Assembly (NCBI GenBank): GCA_039180415.1
Contig: JBCDDH010000023.1
Span: forward strand, 1-43,044
From: CAZIXN01 sp039180415
GTDB lineage: Bacteria; Planctomycetota; Phycisphaerae; Phycisphaerales; Phycisphaeraceae
Reading direction: 5' to 3'
DNA: 43,044 bases
Part shown: in pieces, positions 16,736 to 24,925 of the stretch
Position numbering within the stretch: position 1 is the stretch's first letter
Layout of the letters: each line of letters begins with the position of its first letter
Made by a program: the position numbers and the translations under genes
Notes under the pieces: generated by a model
The model's database searches: none
What the model saw: only the letters and a program-made list of their open reading frames with translations
Told to the model about the DNA's origin: nothing

Positions 16736-17611
16736 GTGAACACCGTCAAAGCCGTCGTCTCCGTATTCGGTCAGGACCAAAAGGGCGTCGTCGCCCGCTT
16801 CGCGACCTACCTCGCCGAGCGCGGCGTGAACATCCTCGACCTCGAACAGCAGGTCGCCTCGGGCACGTTCCTGATGGACATGCTCGTGGACTTGGCCGAC
16901 ATGTCGCTCACGCTCGACGAGCTGATCCCGGGCTTACTCCAGGAAGGCCAGCAGATCGGGATGACCGTCAAGGTCGCGCTCCAGAACGCCAATCAACCGC
17001 AACGGGTCGCGGTCCTGGTCACGAAAGAGCGCCACTGCCTCGACGAGTTGATCGAACGCTGGAAGGCCGGCGAACTCCGCGGCGAGTTGTGCTGCGTCCT
17101 GGGCAACCACCCCGACCTCGAGCCGGTCGCCAAAGCAGCCGGCTTGCCGTTCGAGTCCTACCCGTCGACCAACAAGGAAGAACACTTCGCGTGGGTCGAG
17201 GAAAACCTCGCGGAATACAAGGCCGACTGCGTCGCGCTCGCGCGGTACATGCAGGTCGTCCCGTCCCGGCTCGTCCAGACGTACCCGCACCGGATCATCA
17301 ACATCCACCCGTCGCTGCTGCCGCACTTCCCCGGCGCCTCGCCGTACAAGCGCGCGTGGGAGGCCGGCGTCCGCGTGGCGGGCTGCACCGCGCACTACGT
17401 CACCGAAGACCTCGACGAGGGCCCGATCATCTTGCAAGACGTGTTCACGATCGACGTCGGCCGCGACTCGGCCGACGACGTCAAACGCAAGGGCCAGTCG
17501 CTCGAGGGCAAGATCCTCGCCGACGCGCTGGCGATGCACCTCGACGAGAAGCTCGTGGTCGTCGGCGACAAGGTCGTGTTCCGGCCGGGGCTGAGCGCGA
17601 TGCTCGGATGA
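16736..17611 (+). CDS. purU: Formyltetrahydrofolate deformylase
   Basis: The product is 291 residues. An N-terminal ACT domain (AVVSVFGQDQKGVVARFATYL) is followed by a formyl-transferase-like hydrolase domain with the catalytic motif NIHPSLLPHFPGASPY and DLDEGPI further on. It splits 10-formyl-THF into THF and formate, which balances one-carbon units and can feed purine synthesis. The start is a GTG at 16736 without a clear ribosome site. A TATCTT box lies just upstream, so a very short leader or leaderless start is possible. It is divergent from pflB, which also makes formate. Confidence 0.93.
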   Translation: MNTVKAVVSVFGQDQKGVVARFATYLAERGVNILDLEQQVASGTFLMDMLVDLADMSLTLDELIPGLLQEGQQIGMTVKVALQNANQPQRVAVLVTKERHCLDELIERWKAGELRGELCCVLGNHPDLEPVAKAAGLPFESYPSTNKEEHFAWVEENLAEYKADCVALARYMQVVPSRLVQTYPHRIINIHPSLLPHFPGASPYKRAWEAGVRVAGCTAHYVTEDLDEGPIILQDVFTIDVGRDSADDVKRKGQSLEGKILADALAMHLDEKLVVVGDKVVFRPGLSAMLG

Positions 17612-17725
17612 ACCCAGAACCCGTGTGCTACCGGCCGACGTTCTCGAGCCACACCGGCGGAATCGGAGTTCCTGGCAAGCCCGACAATCCGCCGGATCAA
17701 TTCGCCGCGAATCGATCATCGATGG

Positions 17726-18058
17726 CTAACGATCGTTGGGGTCGATCGACGCTATCTCAATCGCGCCGTCTGGCCGAATCCGTACCGTATCGCCCGGCTC
17801 CACCTCTCCGATCACCTCGCCGCCGCGTAGCAACCGCCTCCCGCGCGACTTGAAATCCGCCGCTTCGCTGGGGCCAATGAAATCGATCTCGCCCGGCCCG
17901 CGCGATATCGGCCGGAACATCCCGCTATCGAAGACATACGCCACCCCGCCGTAACGCACCTGCGTCGTCGCTTCCGGGACATGACACCCGACGGACATCA
18001 ATACACACGCGACCACCGGCGCCACGAAGAGGGACGACAGCTGGGCGATCCGTTTCAT
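17726..18058 (-). CDS. Small lipoprotein of unknown function
   Basis: The product is 110 residues, with a lipoprotein signal (VVACVLMSVGC) and a short mature part of predicted beta character (TQVRYGGVAYVFDSGMF, GEVIGEVEPGDTVRIRPDG). No known family was recognised. Its ATG overlaps the stop of the M50-like protease gene by four bases (ATGA), so the two are co-translated and may act together in the envelope. Confidence 0.75.
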   Translation of the reverse strand: MKRIAQLSSLFVAPVVACVLMSVGCHVPEATTQVRYGGVAYVFDSGMFRPISRGPGEIDFIGPSEAADFKSRGRRLLRGGEVIGEVEPGDTVRIRPDGAIEIASIDPNDR

Positions 18059-18621
18059 GTGTGGGTCTCCGCAGAAGGCCGAGGGGAATCATCGGGCTTG
18101 GGCCGCAACACCGCGGCCACGTCTCGACGAAACCATACGTATCCCGCGCCGATCGTCGCCACGCAATACGCCGCGATCCATCCGGGGTGCACTCCCGCAT
18201 CCAACAGCCGGGCCGTGTCCAACGTCGGGTTACCCGAAACCCAGGCCAACGCCAGATACACCCCGTTGCTAAGCACGCAAAAGTCCGCCACGAACCAAAC
18301 CGGTTTCTGAGCTCGCCGCCACGGCGACGCCGTGCCGACCACTTCGACGCCGCGTCGGGCACGCAACCGCGCCAACCCACTCACCCCCACCGCGACCACC
18401 ACCGGCACCACCACCCCCACCACCGGCCCGCCCCAGAGCGTCCACGCCGGCGACGGGTCCGGCTCGTAAAAACTGTGCGGCAAGCCCCACAGCTTCAGCT
18501 CCACCAGCGTCGCCCCGCTCAGCCAACCGAACAACACGTGCCCCAGCTCGTGCGTCGTGGTCATCACCAACCAGCCCGCGGCCAGCAACCCACACATCCG
18601 AAAAAACGGCGAAATCCGCAT
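18055..18621 (-). CDS. M50-like membrane metalloprotease
   Basis: The product is 188 residues, mostly hydrophobic. The first membrane helix holds a zinc motif HELGH in TTHELGHVLFGWLSG. Later segments include WGGPVVGVVVPVVVAVGV and FCVLSNGVYLALAW, an order seen in small M50B-type site-2-protease relatives. It would cut proteins within or near the membrane. The third zinc ligand is not certain, so catalytic activity is inferred. It overlaps the downstream lipoprotein gene by four bases. Confidence 0.7.
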   Translation of the reverse strand: MRISPFFRMCGLLAAGWLVMTTTHELGHVLFGWLSGATLVELKLWGLPHSFYEPDPSPAWTLWGGPVVGVVVPVVVAVGVSGLARLRARRGVEVVGTASPWRRAQKPVWFVADFCVLSNGVYLALAWVSGNPTLDTARLLDAGVHPGWIAAYCVATIGAGYVWFRRDVAAVLRPKPDDSPRPSAETHT

Positions 18622-18667
18622 AAAAAAGCCTATCTCGATGGGCTCGAGTATCGCACACCCACAAAAT

Positions 18668-18700
18668 GAAACTGTTTCTTGGTTTTCCCCACGTGTGGGG
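18668..18700. promoter_or_regulatory. Two dyads upstream of the GH16 gene
   Basis: GAAAC-T-GTTTC (18668-18678) and CCCCAC-GT-GTGGGG (18687-18700) lie 32-64 bases before the GH16 ATG. Both are perfect inverted repeats with very short centres, which suits binding by dimeric repressors or activators that sense glucan sugars. No promoter boxes could be fixed with confidence. Confidence 0.35.
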
Positions 18701-18731
18701 GTAAATTTGAGGTTCTCACGGTCTTATCACC

Positions 18732-20342
18732 ATGCGACAACATCACCGCCTGCTTCTCTCGGCTCTCGCGGGCACCGCGATCGCCACCGCCGCCCCGCTC
18801 GCCGCGGCCAACCCGCTCGACCTGCCCGACTGGGAACTCGTCTTCAACGACGAGTTCGACGGGCCGTCCGTGGACACCTCCAAGTGGCTCGTGCTCAACC
18901 GCCAGGACAGCTTCAACAACGAGAAGCAGTACTACCGCGAGGAACAGGTCAGCATCGACAACGGACACCTCGTGCTCACCGCCGTGAACCAGCCGCTCGC
19001 GAACAAGGCCTACCGCTCGGGCCTGGTCGATTCGCACCAGCAGTGGTCGCACGGCCGGTTCGAGGCCAGCATCGACCTGCCCACCAGCCAAGGCATGTGG
19101 CCCGCGTTCTGGCTATTGCCCGACACCGCCGAAGTGCCCTGGCCCTCCGGCGGCGAGATCGACATCTTGGAAAACCGCGGCAGCCAGCCCGGGCTGGTCA
19201 GCTCTGCGTACCACTGGGGACCCGACTTCTTCGGCCGGCAATTCCTCTTCGAGGAATACACCGCCACCCAACCCAACGGCCAACCCGAGAACTTCCACGA
19301 CAGCTTCCACACCTACGCCGTCGAGTGGGAACCCAACGAATTGCGCTTCGAAGTCGACGGCAACGTCTACCACACCATCACCTCCGATCAGGCCGAGCTG
19401 TTCGACACGCCCAAGTCGATCATCCTCAACCTCGCGGTCGGCGGCGACTTCGGCGGCGACCCCAACAACGCCACCGTCTGGCCCCAAGAGATGCGCGTCG
19501 ACTACGTCCGCGTCTGGCAACGCCCCGACGGCTACGTCCCGCCCGTGTTCCGCAACGGCAGCTTCGACGACAGCAACGGCTCGCTCGTCGACTGGGAAGC
19601 CTTCGGCAACGGCCAAAACGTTTCGGCCAACGACCAGCTCGCCTACGACGGCGAGCACAGCCTCAAGCTTTTCGGGCGATTCCGCAACGAGCCCAACACG
19701 TCGGGCGCGTTCCAGAACGTCGCTGTCACCGAAGGCACGACCGTCGACTTCACCGCCCAAGCGATCACGCCTAGCTTCGACAGCATCGCCGGCACCGACA
19801 ACGCCGCGCTGATGAAGATCGAGTTCTACGACACCGCCGGCGGCGCGTACGGCGGCGACAGCTTCCTCGGCGAATGGAGCCAGGTCCTGCTCGACGGCGA
19901 CTCGCCCGAAGACGTCTGGCTCGAGCACACCCTCCAGGCCGTCGCGCCCGAAGGCGCGGTCGAAGCCCGGCTGGTGTTCCTGTTCCAGCAGGACAACAAC
20001 GAAGCCGGCGCCGCCTGGATCGACGCCGCCACCCTCACCCTCACCGGCCCCGGCCAAGCCCCGGCTCTGGTCGGCGACTTCAACGACAACGGCCTGGTCG
20101 AACAGGGCGACCTGAACCTCGTGCTCAACAACTGGGGCCGCAGCGCCGGCCCCAACCCACCCGCCGGCTGGAACAACACCCAAGGCCTCGCCGGCTTCAT
20201 CGACCAGAACGAACTCAACGCGGTCTTGAACAACTGGGGCAGCGCGGCGTCGCCGGACTTGCAAGGGTTCTCGGTGCCCGAGCCGGGTGCCGCCGCGATA
20301 CTCACCTCCCTCCTGGCCTTGAGCATCCGCCGCCGACGGTGA
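18732..20342 (+). CDS. Secreted GH16 beta-glucanase with CBM-like, dockerin-like and PEP-CTERM regions
   Basis: The product is 536 residues. A Sec signal covers residues 1-26. The GH16 domain (about 30-265) contains GEIDILE, with E142 as nucleophile and E147 as acid/base, the laminarinase/lichenase-type motif. A beta-sandwich region that resembles carbohydrate-binding modules follows (about 275-440). Next is a dockerin-like calcium repeat (GDFNDNGLVEQGDLNLVLNN and a second, weaker copy), and the C-terminus is VPEPGAAAILTSLLALSIRR. PEP-CTERM tails are sorted by exosortases in diderm bacteria. It should attack beta-1,3 or mixed-linkage glucans, such as algal laminarin, at the cell surface. The exact linkage is not determined. 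Confidence 0.9.
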   Translation: MRQHHRLLLSALAGTAIATAAPLAAANPLDLPDWELVFNDEFDGPSVDTSKWLVLNRQDSFNNEKQYYREEQVSIDNGHLVLTAVNQPLANKAYRSGLVDSHQQWSHGRFEASIDLPTSQGMWPAFWLLPDTAEVPWPSGGEIDILENRGSQPGLVSSAYHWGPDFFGRQFLFEEYTATQPNGQPENFHDSFHTYAVEWEPNELRFEVDGNVYHTITSDQAELFDTPKSIILNLAVGGDFGGDPNNATVWPQEMRVDYVRVWQRPDGYVPPVFRNGSFDDSNGSLVDWEAFGNGQNVSANDQLAYDGEHSLKLFGRFRNEPNTSGAFQNVAVTEGTTVDFTAQAITPSFDSIAGTDNAALMKIEFYDTAGGAYGGDSFLGEWSQVLLDGDSPEDVWLEHTLQAVAPEGAVEARLVFLFQQDNNEAGAAWIDAATLTLTGPGQAPALVGDFNDNGLVEQGDLNLVLNNWGRSAGPNPPAGWNNTQGLAGFIDQNELNAVLNNWGSAASPDLQGFSVPEPGAAAILTSLLALSIRRRR

Positions 20343-20415
20343 GCCATCGACAGCGTCTGGAAACCACGACCGTCCTTTCCCACGGCTGACTCAAAGCGTC
20401 TGCAATAATGGGAAA

Positions 20416-22227
20416 ATGCCGGGGCGACCCGCCAACCTCACCCTCGCGCAAAGCTTGCGGAAGAGCCAGGGCTCCGTCGCGGGCGACCTGACGCTCGGCG
20501 TCATCGCTAGCAGCATCGCCAGCTATTTGGAAAAGAACGTCGATTGGTCTGCGGCGCTCACCGCCTCCGCGACGTCGGCCGCCGCGATCGCCGGCGCGCC
20601 CACAGCACCCGCGCTGCTGCTCGGCGCGGCGTCGCTGTCCAGCGTGCTCGGCGTCCGCGGCGTCCTCAAGAACCGCAAGCAAGCCCAGACCCTGCAAGCC
20701 CAACTTAAACACGAAGCCGACCACCTCCGCGAAACCAAAACCGACACCGCCTACATCGCCACCGTGCTCGGCCGCATCGAAGACGGCACCTCCCCCATCA
20801 CCCTCGACGGCCCATCTGTTACGGCCATCGCCCAAGCCGTCCGCGCCGCGTTCGAGAATCAACTCGACACGGTCGATGGCTCCCTCGAACAAGCCTTCCG
20901 CGAAACGCTTGCCGACCTCTACGCTGACCAGCAAGAACTCCTCGAACGCCTCCGCTTCGACCAGTACGTGCTGGAAGAAATCCGCGAAACGGTCGAAGGC
21001 AACACAGCGATGCTGGAGGCCATCGCCGAGGATTACCTCCAACGCCTTCGGGCCGCCGAGGGGCAGAACCAAGCCCTGCGTGACGAGCACGAAGTCAAAG
21101 ACAAACTCATCGCCGGCTTGGAGCGCCGGCTTCACGAAGCCGAAGCCGCCGGCCGCTCGACCGAAGAAGCCCTGGCGGAACTCCGCGCCGGCGATCCGCG
21201 CGGCCTGATCTCCTTCCTCGACGACCAGATCGATCGCCGGACCGCTGACTTAGTTGAACTTCATACCGAGCGTTACGCCGCCGCGATAGCCGAGGTCGAT
21301 TACCCAACAGCCCTGACATCTGCCCGCGTCATTGTCTCGCTCAAACCCAGCGACGGCGACGCCTATAACCGCCTCGGCTTGATCCACCACACACAGGGCG
21401 ACTATGTCGAGGCACTGGCCGCATTTCGCGAGGCGGAACGCATCGACCGTGCGGCATTCAGCGACGAACACCCCAAGACCGCGATCCGAATGAACAACAT
21501 CGGAAGCATCTTGAAAGCGCAAGGCGACTACGCCAAAGCATTGACCGCGTACCGTGAGGCGGAACGCATCGACCGCGCGGCGTTCGGCGATAACCACTCC
21601 AAGATCGCGGTCCGAATGAACAACATCGGCAATGTCATGCATGCCCAGGGGGACTACGCCAAAGCACTCGCGGCGTACCGCGAGGCGGAACGCATCGATC
21701 GCGCGACCTTCGGCGACGAACACCCCAAGATCGCGGTCCGAATGAACAACATCGGCAACGTTATGCATGCTCAGGGGGATTACGCCAAAGCGCTGGCCGC
21801 GTACCGCAAAGCGGAACGCATCGACCGTGCAGCCTTCGGTGATGAACATCCCAACGTCGCGATCCGAATGAGCAACATCGGCAATGTTTTGGAAGCGCAA
21901 GGCAACTACGCCAAAGCATTGACGACGTACCGCAAGGCGGAACAGATTTTCCGCGTAGTCTTTGGTGACGAACACCCCAACCTCGCGGTTGGCGTGAACA
22001 ACATCGGCGGCATCTTGGAAACGCAAGGCGACTATGTCGGGGCCTTGGCGAAGTATCGCGAGGCTTTTGGCATCCTCATTCGAAAACTCGGGCCGAATTC
22101 GCGGGAAGCGATCACGGTGGGGAGCAACCTCCGTCAACTCGGCGGCAACCCGGTGAAAGATGCAAGAGCGATCGTCGGCAATCAAGCCGCGAAGCTGCTG
22201 GCCGAGCGGCTAAACGCTGATCCATAA
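20416..22227 (+). CDS. Membrane-segment / coiled-coil / TPR protein of unknown function
   Basis: The product is 603 residues. A small-residue-rich hydrophobic stretch lies at about 45-80 (ALTASATSAAAIAGAPTAPA and LLLGAASLSSVLGV). Charged, probably coiled-coil helices follow to about 290. Six tandem 42-residue TPRs of the kinesin-light-chain type then run from about 313 to 575 (consensus NNIGNVxxAQGDYAKALAAY). The DNA of the repeats shows a 126-bp period from about 21360 to 22110, with mostly synonymous differences between the two closest copies. No enzyme domain was recognised. TPRs of this kind bind proteins and often act as sensors next to an effector. The gene converges on the terminase gene, 27 bases away. 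Confidence 0.75.
   Translation: MPGRPANLTLAQSLRKSQGSVAGDLTLGVIASSIASYLEKNVDWSAALTASATSAAAIAGAPTAPALLLGAASLSSVLGVRGVLKNRKQAQTLQAQLKHEADHLRETKTDTAYIATVLGRIEDGTSPITLDGPSVTAIAQAVRAAFENQLDTVDGSLEQAFRETLADLYADQQELLERLRFDQYVLEEIRETVEGNTAMLEAIAEDYLQRLRAAEGQNQALRDEHEVKDKLIAGLERRLHEAEAAGRSTEEALAELRAGDPRGLISFLDDQIDRRTADLVELHTERYAAAIAEVDYPTALTSARVIVSLKPSDGDAYNRLGLIHHTQGDYVEALAAFREAERIDRAAFSDEHPKTAIRMNNIGSILKAQGDYAKALTAYREAERIDRAAFGDNHSKIAVRMNNIGNVMHAQGDYAKALAAYREAERIDRATFGDEHPKIAVRMNNIGNVMHAQGDYAKALAAYRKAERIDRAAFGDEHPNVAIRMSNIGNVLEAQGNYAKALTTYRKAEQIFRVVFGDEHPNLAVGVNNIGGILETQGDYVGALAKYREAFGILIRKLGPNSREAITVGSNLRQLGGNPVKDARAIVGNQAAKLLAERLNADP
21358..22113 (+). repeat. Tandem 126-bp coding repeats (TPR units)
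   Basis: Six units of 126 bp encode the TPR block. The two most alike begin at 21601 and 21727 (both start AAGATCGCGGTCCGAATGAA). They encode nearly the same peptide but differ at many third positions, so they are not recent duplicates. Confidence 0.85.
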
Positions 22228-22254
22228 ATCGCGTAATCCACACCAACGCAAAAT

Positions 22255-23784
22255 TCACAGGTAGCTGCCCGTTGTCGCCGGAGCGTTCGTTTCCCACGCC
22301 GTCACCAAGTACCGCAGCGCATCGCACCAGTGGTCGGGGCCGTCCTTGACCGGCGTCTGCGTGTGCAGGTTCCGGGGGTCGAAGTGATAGGCGCGTAACG
22401 CCGCGATCAGCTTCGTGCAGCGCGGGTCGATACGGAGCGTGGCGTGGTCGAGCCGGCGGCGGATCGCTTCGATGCCCGGGGCGATCGCCTGGCCGCGGGC
22501 CCGCACGGCGTAGCCGGCCTTCCGCAAGAGCGCCGCGTCGCTGTGGCCGGAGTGTGCGTTGCGGGCGAGGCCCGCCGGGTCGATCGCCACAAAAGCCAAG
22601 TCGTGAGCGGGCGGGATCGCTTCGCGCTCGGCCTGCCGCTTGATCCACACGAGGTGCTCGGGCAGCGTGCGGTCTGTGGCGTCGTACTCCGACACCACGT
22701 GCAGCGTGTCGCTATCCACGCAAGCCCACAACATCACCGTCGGTGCTCGCAATCCGAAGTCCATCCCGCCCACCCACGACCCGGAAGTGGATTCCGCTTG
22801 GTCGAACGGGGCCACGTGTCGCCGCTCGTCGAACGCCGGGAACACCGCGTGGCGCACGCCCGGCCGACGGCACATCATCTCCGCCTCCCACGCGATGCGC
22901 GAACTCCGCCCCCGCTGCGACAACAAGTCCTCTACCGGCACGAATCCGGTTGCGTGTTTCGCCCGCCCCCGGCAGTCGTCCCACAACTCGCAGCCCTCGC
23001 AAGCAAGCGCCGGCGGGCACCGCGCGACCACGTCGATCGCGTTCCAACGAAAAACCTTTACCCCGCCCCCGGAAGACTTGACGGGCGTGCCCCGAATATT
23101 TTCATTTTCTGGAATTTCCAGGCGTTCCCCGTTTCGCGTCAGCCCGCTCATCAGCCCGCCCGGCCGATGCATCGTCGACAGCGCCTCCACCGCCCCGCCG
23201 ACCCAGCGGCCCCCGCACCGCCCGGACCGCGTCACCCGCTGCGCCGCTTCCCACACCGCCGGATCGAACTCCTCGACCTCGTCGCACCGCAGCTTGTGCG
23301 CGCGCACCCCGCGCACGCTGCGCTGCGAGCCCGCCAACACCTCCACCCGGCTGCCGTTGCGCAGCACCACCCGCCGCGCCGACGGCGGGGCCGCCAACAC
23401 ACCGCGCATCGTCGGCAGGTCGAGCAGCCGACTCAGGTGCTCGTACATCTTGCTTGCCTGCTCCAGCGAACCACCCAAGACGCGCACCTCGATGCCCGGC
23501 TTGTAAATCAGATCGAGCAGCGTCGCGACCGCGCCCAACATCGTCTTCCCGCCGCCGCGGTTCGCCCACACGACCGCGTCCCGCGAAAGCCCGACCCCTT
23601 CCCCGGGCTCAAAAAATGCGTGCGACAGATACGCCAACGGGGGCGTCGAGCCCCGCTCCCGCGCCACGTCCAACACCTCGATCCCGAACAGCCCACGCAC
23701 CAAGCGGCGCAGCTGCCTCGGCCCTCGCGGCTCCAACGCCATGAGATGCCGCAGCCGCGCCCCGCCGCCCCGCGCCCGGGTCAC
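22255..23784 (-). CDS. Phage-type terminase large subunit (packaging ATPase-nuclease), orphan
   Basis: The product is 509 residues with a GTG start that overlaps the previous stop (GTGA). The ATPase domain has a Walker A variant NRGGGKT (75-81) and Walker B with acidic pair LRCDE (D168, E169). The RNase H-like nuclease has D342 (GGMDFGL), D402 (AIDPAG) and D484/D488 (PDHWCDAL). A four-cysteine cluster, C-x6-C-x2-C-x5-C (256-271), lies between the two. In phages this protein translocates and cuts DNA at a portal. All key residues seem present. It is the last gene of a six-gene operon, and no portal, capsid or tail gene follows. Confidence 0.88.
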   Translation of the reverse strand: MTRARGGGARLRHLMALEPRGPRQLRRLVRGLFGIEVLDVARERGSTPPLAYLSHAFFEPGEGVGLSRDAVVWANRGGGKTMLGAVATLLDLIYKPGIEVRVLGGSLEQASKMYEHLSRLLDLPTMRGVLAAPPSARRVVLRNGSRVEVLAGSQRSVRGVRAHKLRCDEVEEFDPAVWEAAQRVTRSGRCGGRWVGGAVEALSTMHRPGGLMSGLTRNGERLEIPENENIRGTPVKSSGGGVKVFRWNAIDVVARCPPALACEGCELWDDCRGRAKHATGFVPVEDLLSQRGRSSRIAWEAEMMCRRPGVRHAVFPAFDERRHVAPFDQAESTSGSWVGGMDFGLRAPTVMLWACVDSDTLHVVSEYDATDRTLPEHLVWIKRQAEREAIPPAHDLAFVAIDPAGLARNAHSGHSDAALLRKAGYAVRARGQAIAPGIEAIRRRLDHATLRIDPRCTKLIAALRAYHFDPRNLHTQTPVKDGPDHWCDALRYLVTAWETNAPATTGSYL

Positions 23785-24245
23785 GACGCCCCTCCTTCCG
23801 CTTGGTCAAACAACGCGTCACGCAACGCCCGCAGGTCGTCTTGCTCCGTGTTGGACGATGCGTCGGCTTCAGCGGCCGTGTTTGCGTTGGGCGGGTTCAG
23901 GTCCGCCCGCAGCAGGTCCACGCACGCCTTACGCGCTTGCTCCGGCGTCACGCGTTCGTCTTCTCCCGTGGCTTGCCGGATCAACTCACCGACCGCCAGC
24001 TGCCGGTACCGGCTGAGCATCAACTGCGTCTGCAAGTCCGCCAACTCGCAAAGCCCCCGCAGCACCGCACGGTTGCCCGCGTCGTTCGCCCAGGCCGACA
24101 ACTGCTCGGGCGTTTGGTCGTAGACCTCGGCCAACCCCGACAGATCATGTCGGGCCTCGAAGATATCTCGCAGCATCGCTTTGGCCCGCGACGCGGTGAG
24201 TTTCTTGCGCCGCGGCTTGCGTGAACGGCTTTTCGTCCCCGACAT
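23781..24245 (-). CDS. Terminase small-subunit-like DNA-recognition protein
   Basis: The product is 154 residues. The lysine/arginine-rich N-terminus (TKSRSRKPRRKKLTASRAKA) is followed by helical segments with a possible HTH (LSGLAEVYDQTPEQLSAWAN). An amphipathic middle and an acidic C-terminus follow. No close family match was recognised by eye. The call rests on size, charge pattern and its place directly before the large terminase, where small terminases usually lie. Its start overlaps the ParB-like stop by one base, and its stop overlaps the terminase GTG by four. Confidence 0.6.
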   Translation of the reverse strand: MSGTKSRSRKPRRKKLTASRAKAMLRDIFEARHDLSGLAEVYDQTPEQLSAWANDAGNRAVLRGLCELADLQTQLMLSRYRQLAVGELIRQATGEDERVTPEQARKACVDLLRADLNPPNANTAAEADASSNTEQDDLRALRDALFDQAEGGAS

Positions 24246-24925
24246 CAGTCACCCCCCGTCCGCGCCGCCGCATCCGGTTTTGCGCTCAGCGCGGCTTCCG
24301 CCCAAGCGAGCAACGCCGCCTCCCGGCTGCCCACGCCGCCCGCGATCGCCAACCGTAACGCCGCGTCCAGCGTCCGTTTATCCGCCGGACGCAGGAAAAA
24401 ATGCGTCGCCACCGGCATGTCCGCCAATCGCTGCGGCGGACACAACGCGGGCTTTGTCTCATGCATCGCCGTCAGCCGCTTGAGCTTCTCCGACGACTCC
24501 GGAAGCCGCGCAAGCAACGCCTTCCGTTCAAACCGCTGCGCCAAATCATGCAGCAACGCCGCCCGCTTACGGGGATCGTCCCGGCCCCGCAAGCGGTTGA
24601 GCGTGGCGAGTAGCACCAGCGCCTCGTCTTCGTCGACGGCCCACACGTCGCAGCGCGCCGTCGCCCGGCCGAGTTCGCGCAACGCCTTCGCGCGGTGGTG
24701 ACCATCGAGCAACTGAAAGCGCTCGTCACACCGCCTTTCGGGTCGGTCCGTTTGCTTATCCCGCGAAAGCCGACGCACAATCAGCGGCGGGTATCGGTCG
24801 CTGCCTGCCAAGTGCGCCTTGAGTTTGGCGTACGCGTCATGAGGCATCACGTTGCTGTTGGCGGGATGGTCCTCCAGTCGATCCAACCTCACGTCCAACC
24901 ATCCCGTCTCGCTCGCTCGGTTCAT
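24245..24925 (-). CDS. ParB/Srx-domain protein
   Basis: The product is 226 residues. The N-terminal half is a ParB/sulfiredoxin-like domain: VRLDRLEDHPANSNVM, then PPLIVRRL, then the phosphate-binding-type motif LLDGHHRAKAL. The C-terminal half is helical and may bind DNA. ParB-like domains use CTP or ATP in chromosome and plasmid partition. Short versions are also common beside phage terminases. The ATG at 24925 is chosen because it overlaps the GNAT stop by four bases; the longer open frame to 25072 lies inside that gene. Confidence 0.78.
   Translation of the reverse strand: MNRASETGWLDVRLDRLEDHPANSNVMPHDAYAKLKAHLAGSDRYPPLIVRRLSRDKQTDRPERRCDERFQLLDGHHRAKALRELGRATARCDVWAVDEDEALVLLATLNRLRGRDDPRKRAALLHDLAQRFERKALLARLPESSEKLKRLTAMHETKPALCPPQRLADMPVATHFFLRPADKRTLDAALRLAIAGGVGSREAALLAWAEAALSAKPDAAARTGGD

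Noticed and set aside
21358..22113. Regular 126-bp repeats as a possible CRISPR or satellite array
   Set aside because: The units are in frame, encode TPRs and differ mainly at third codon positions.
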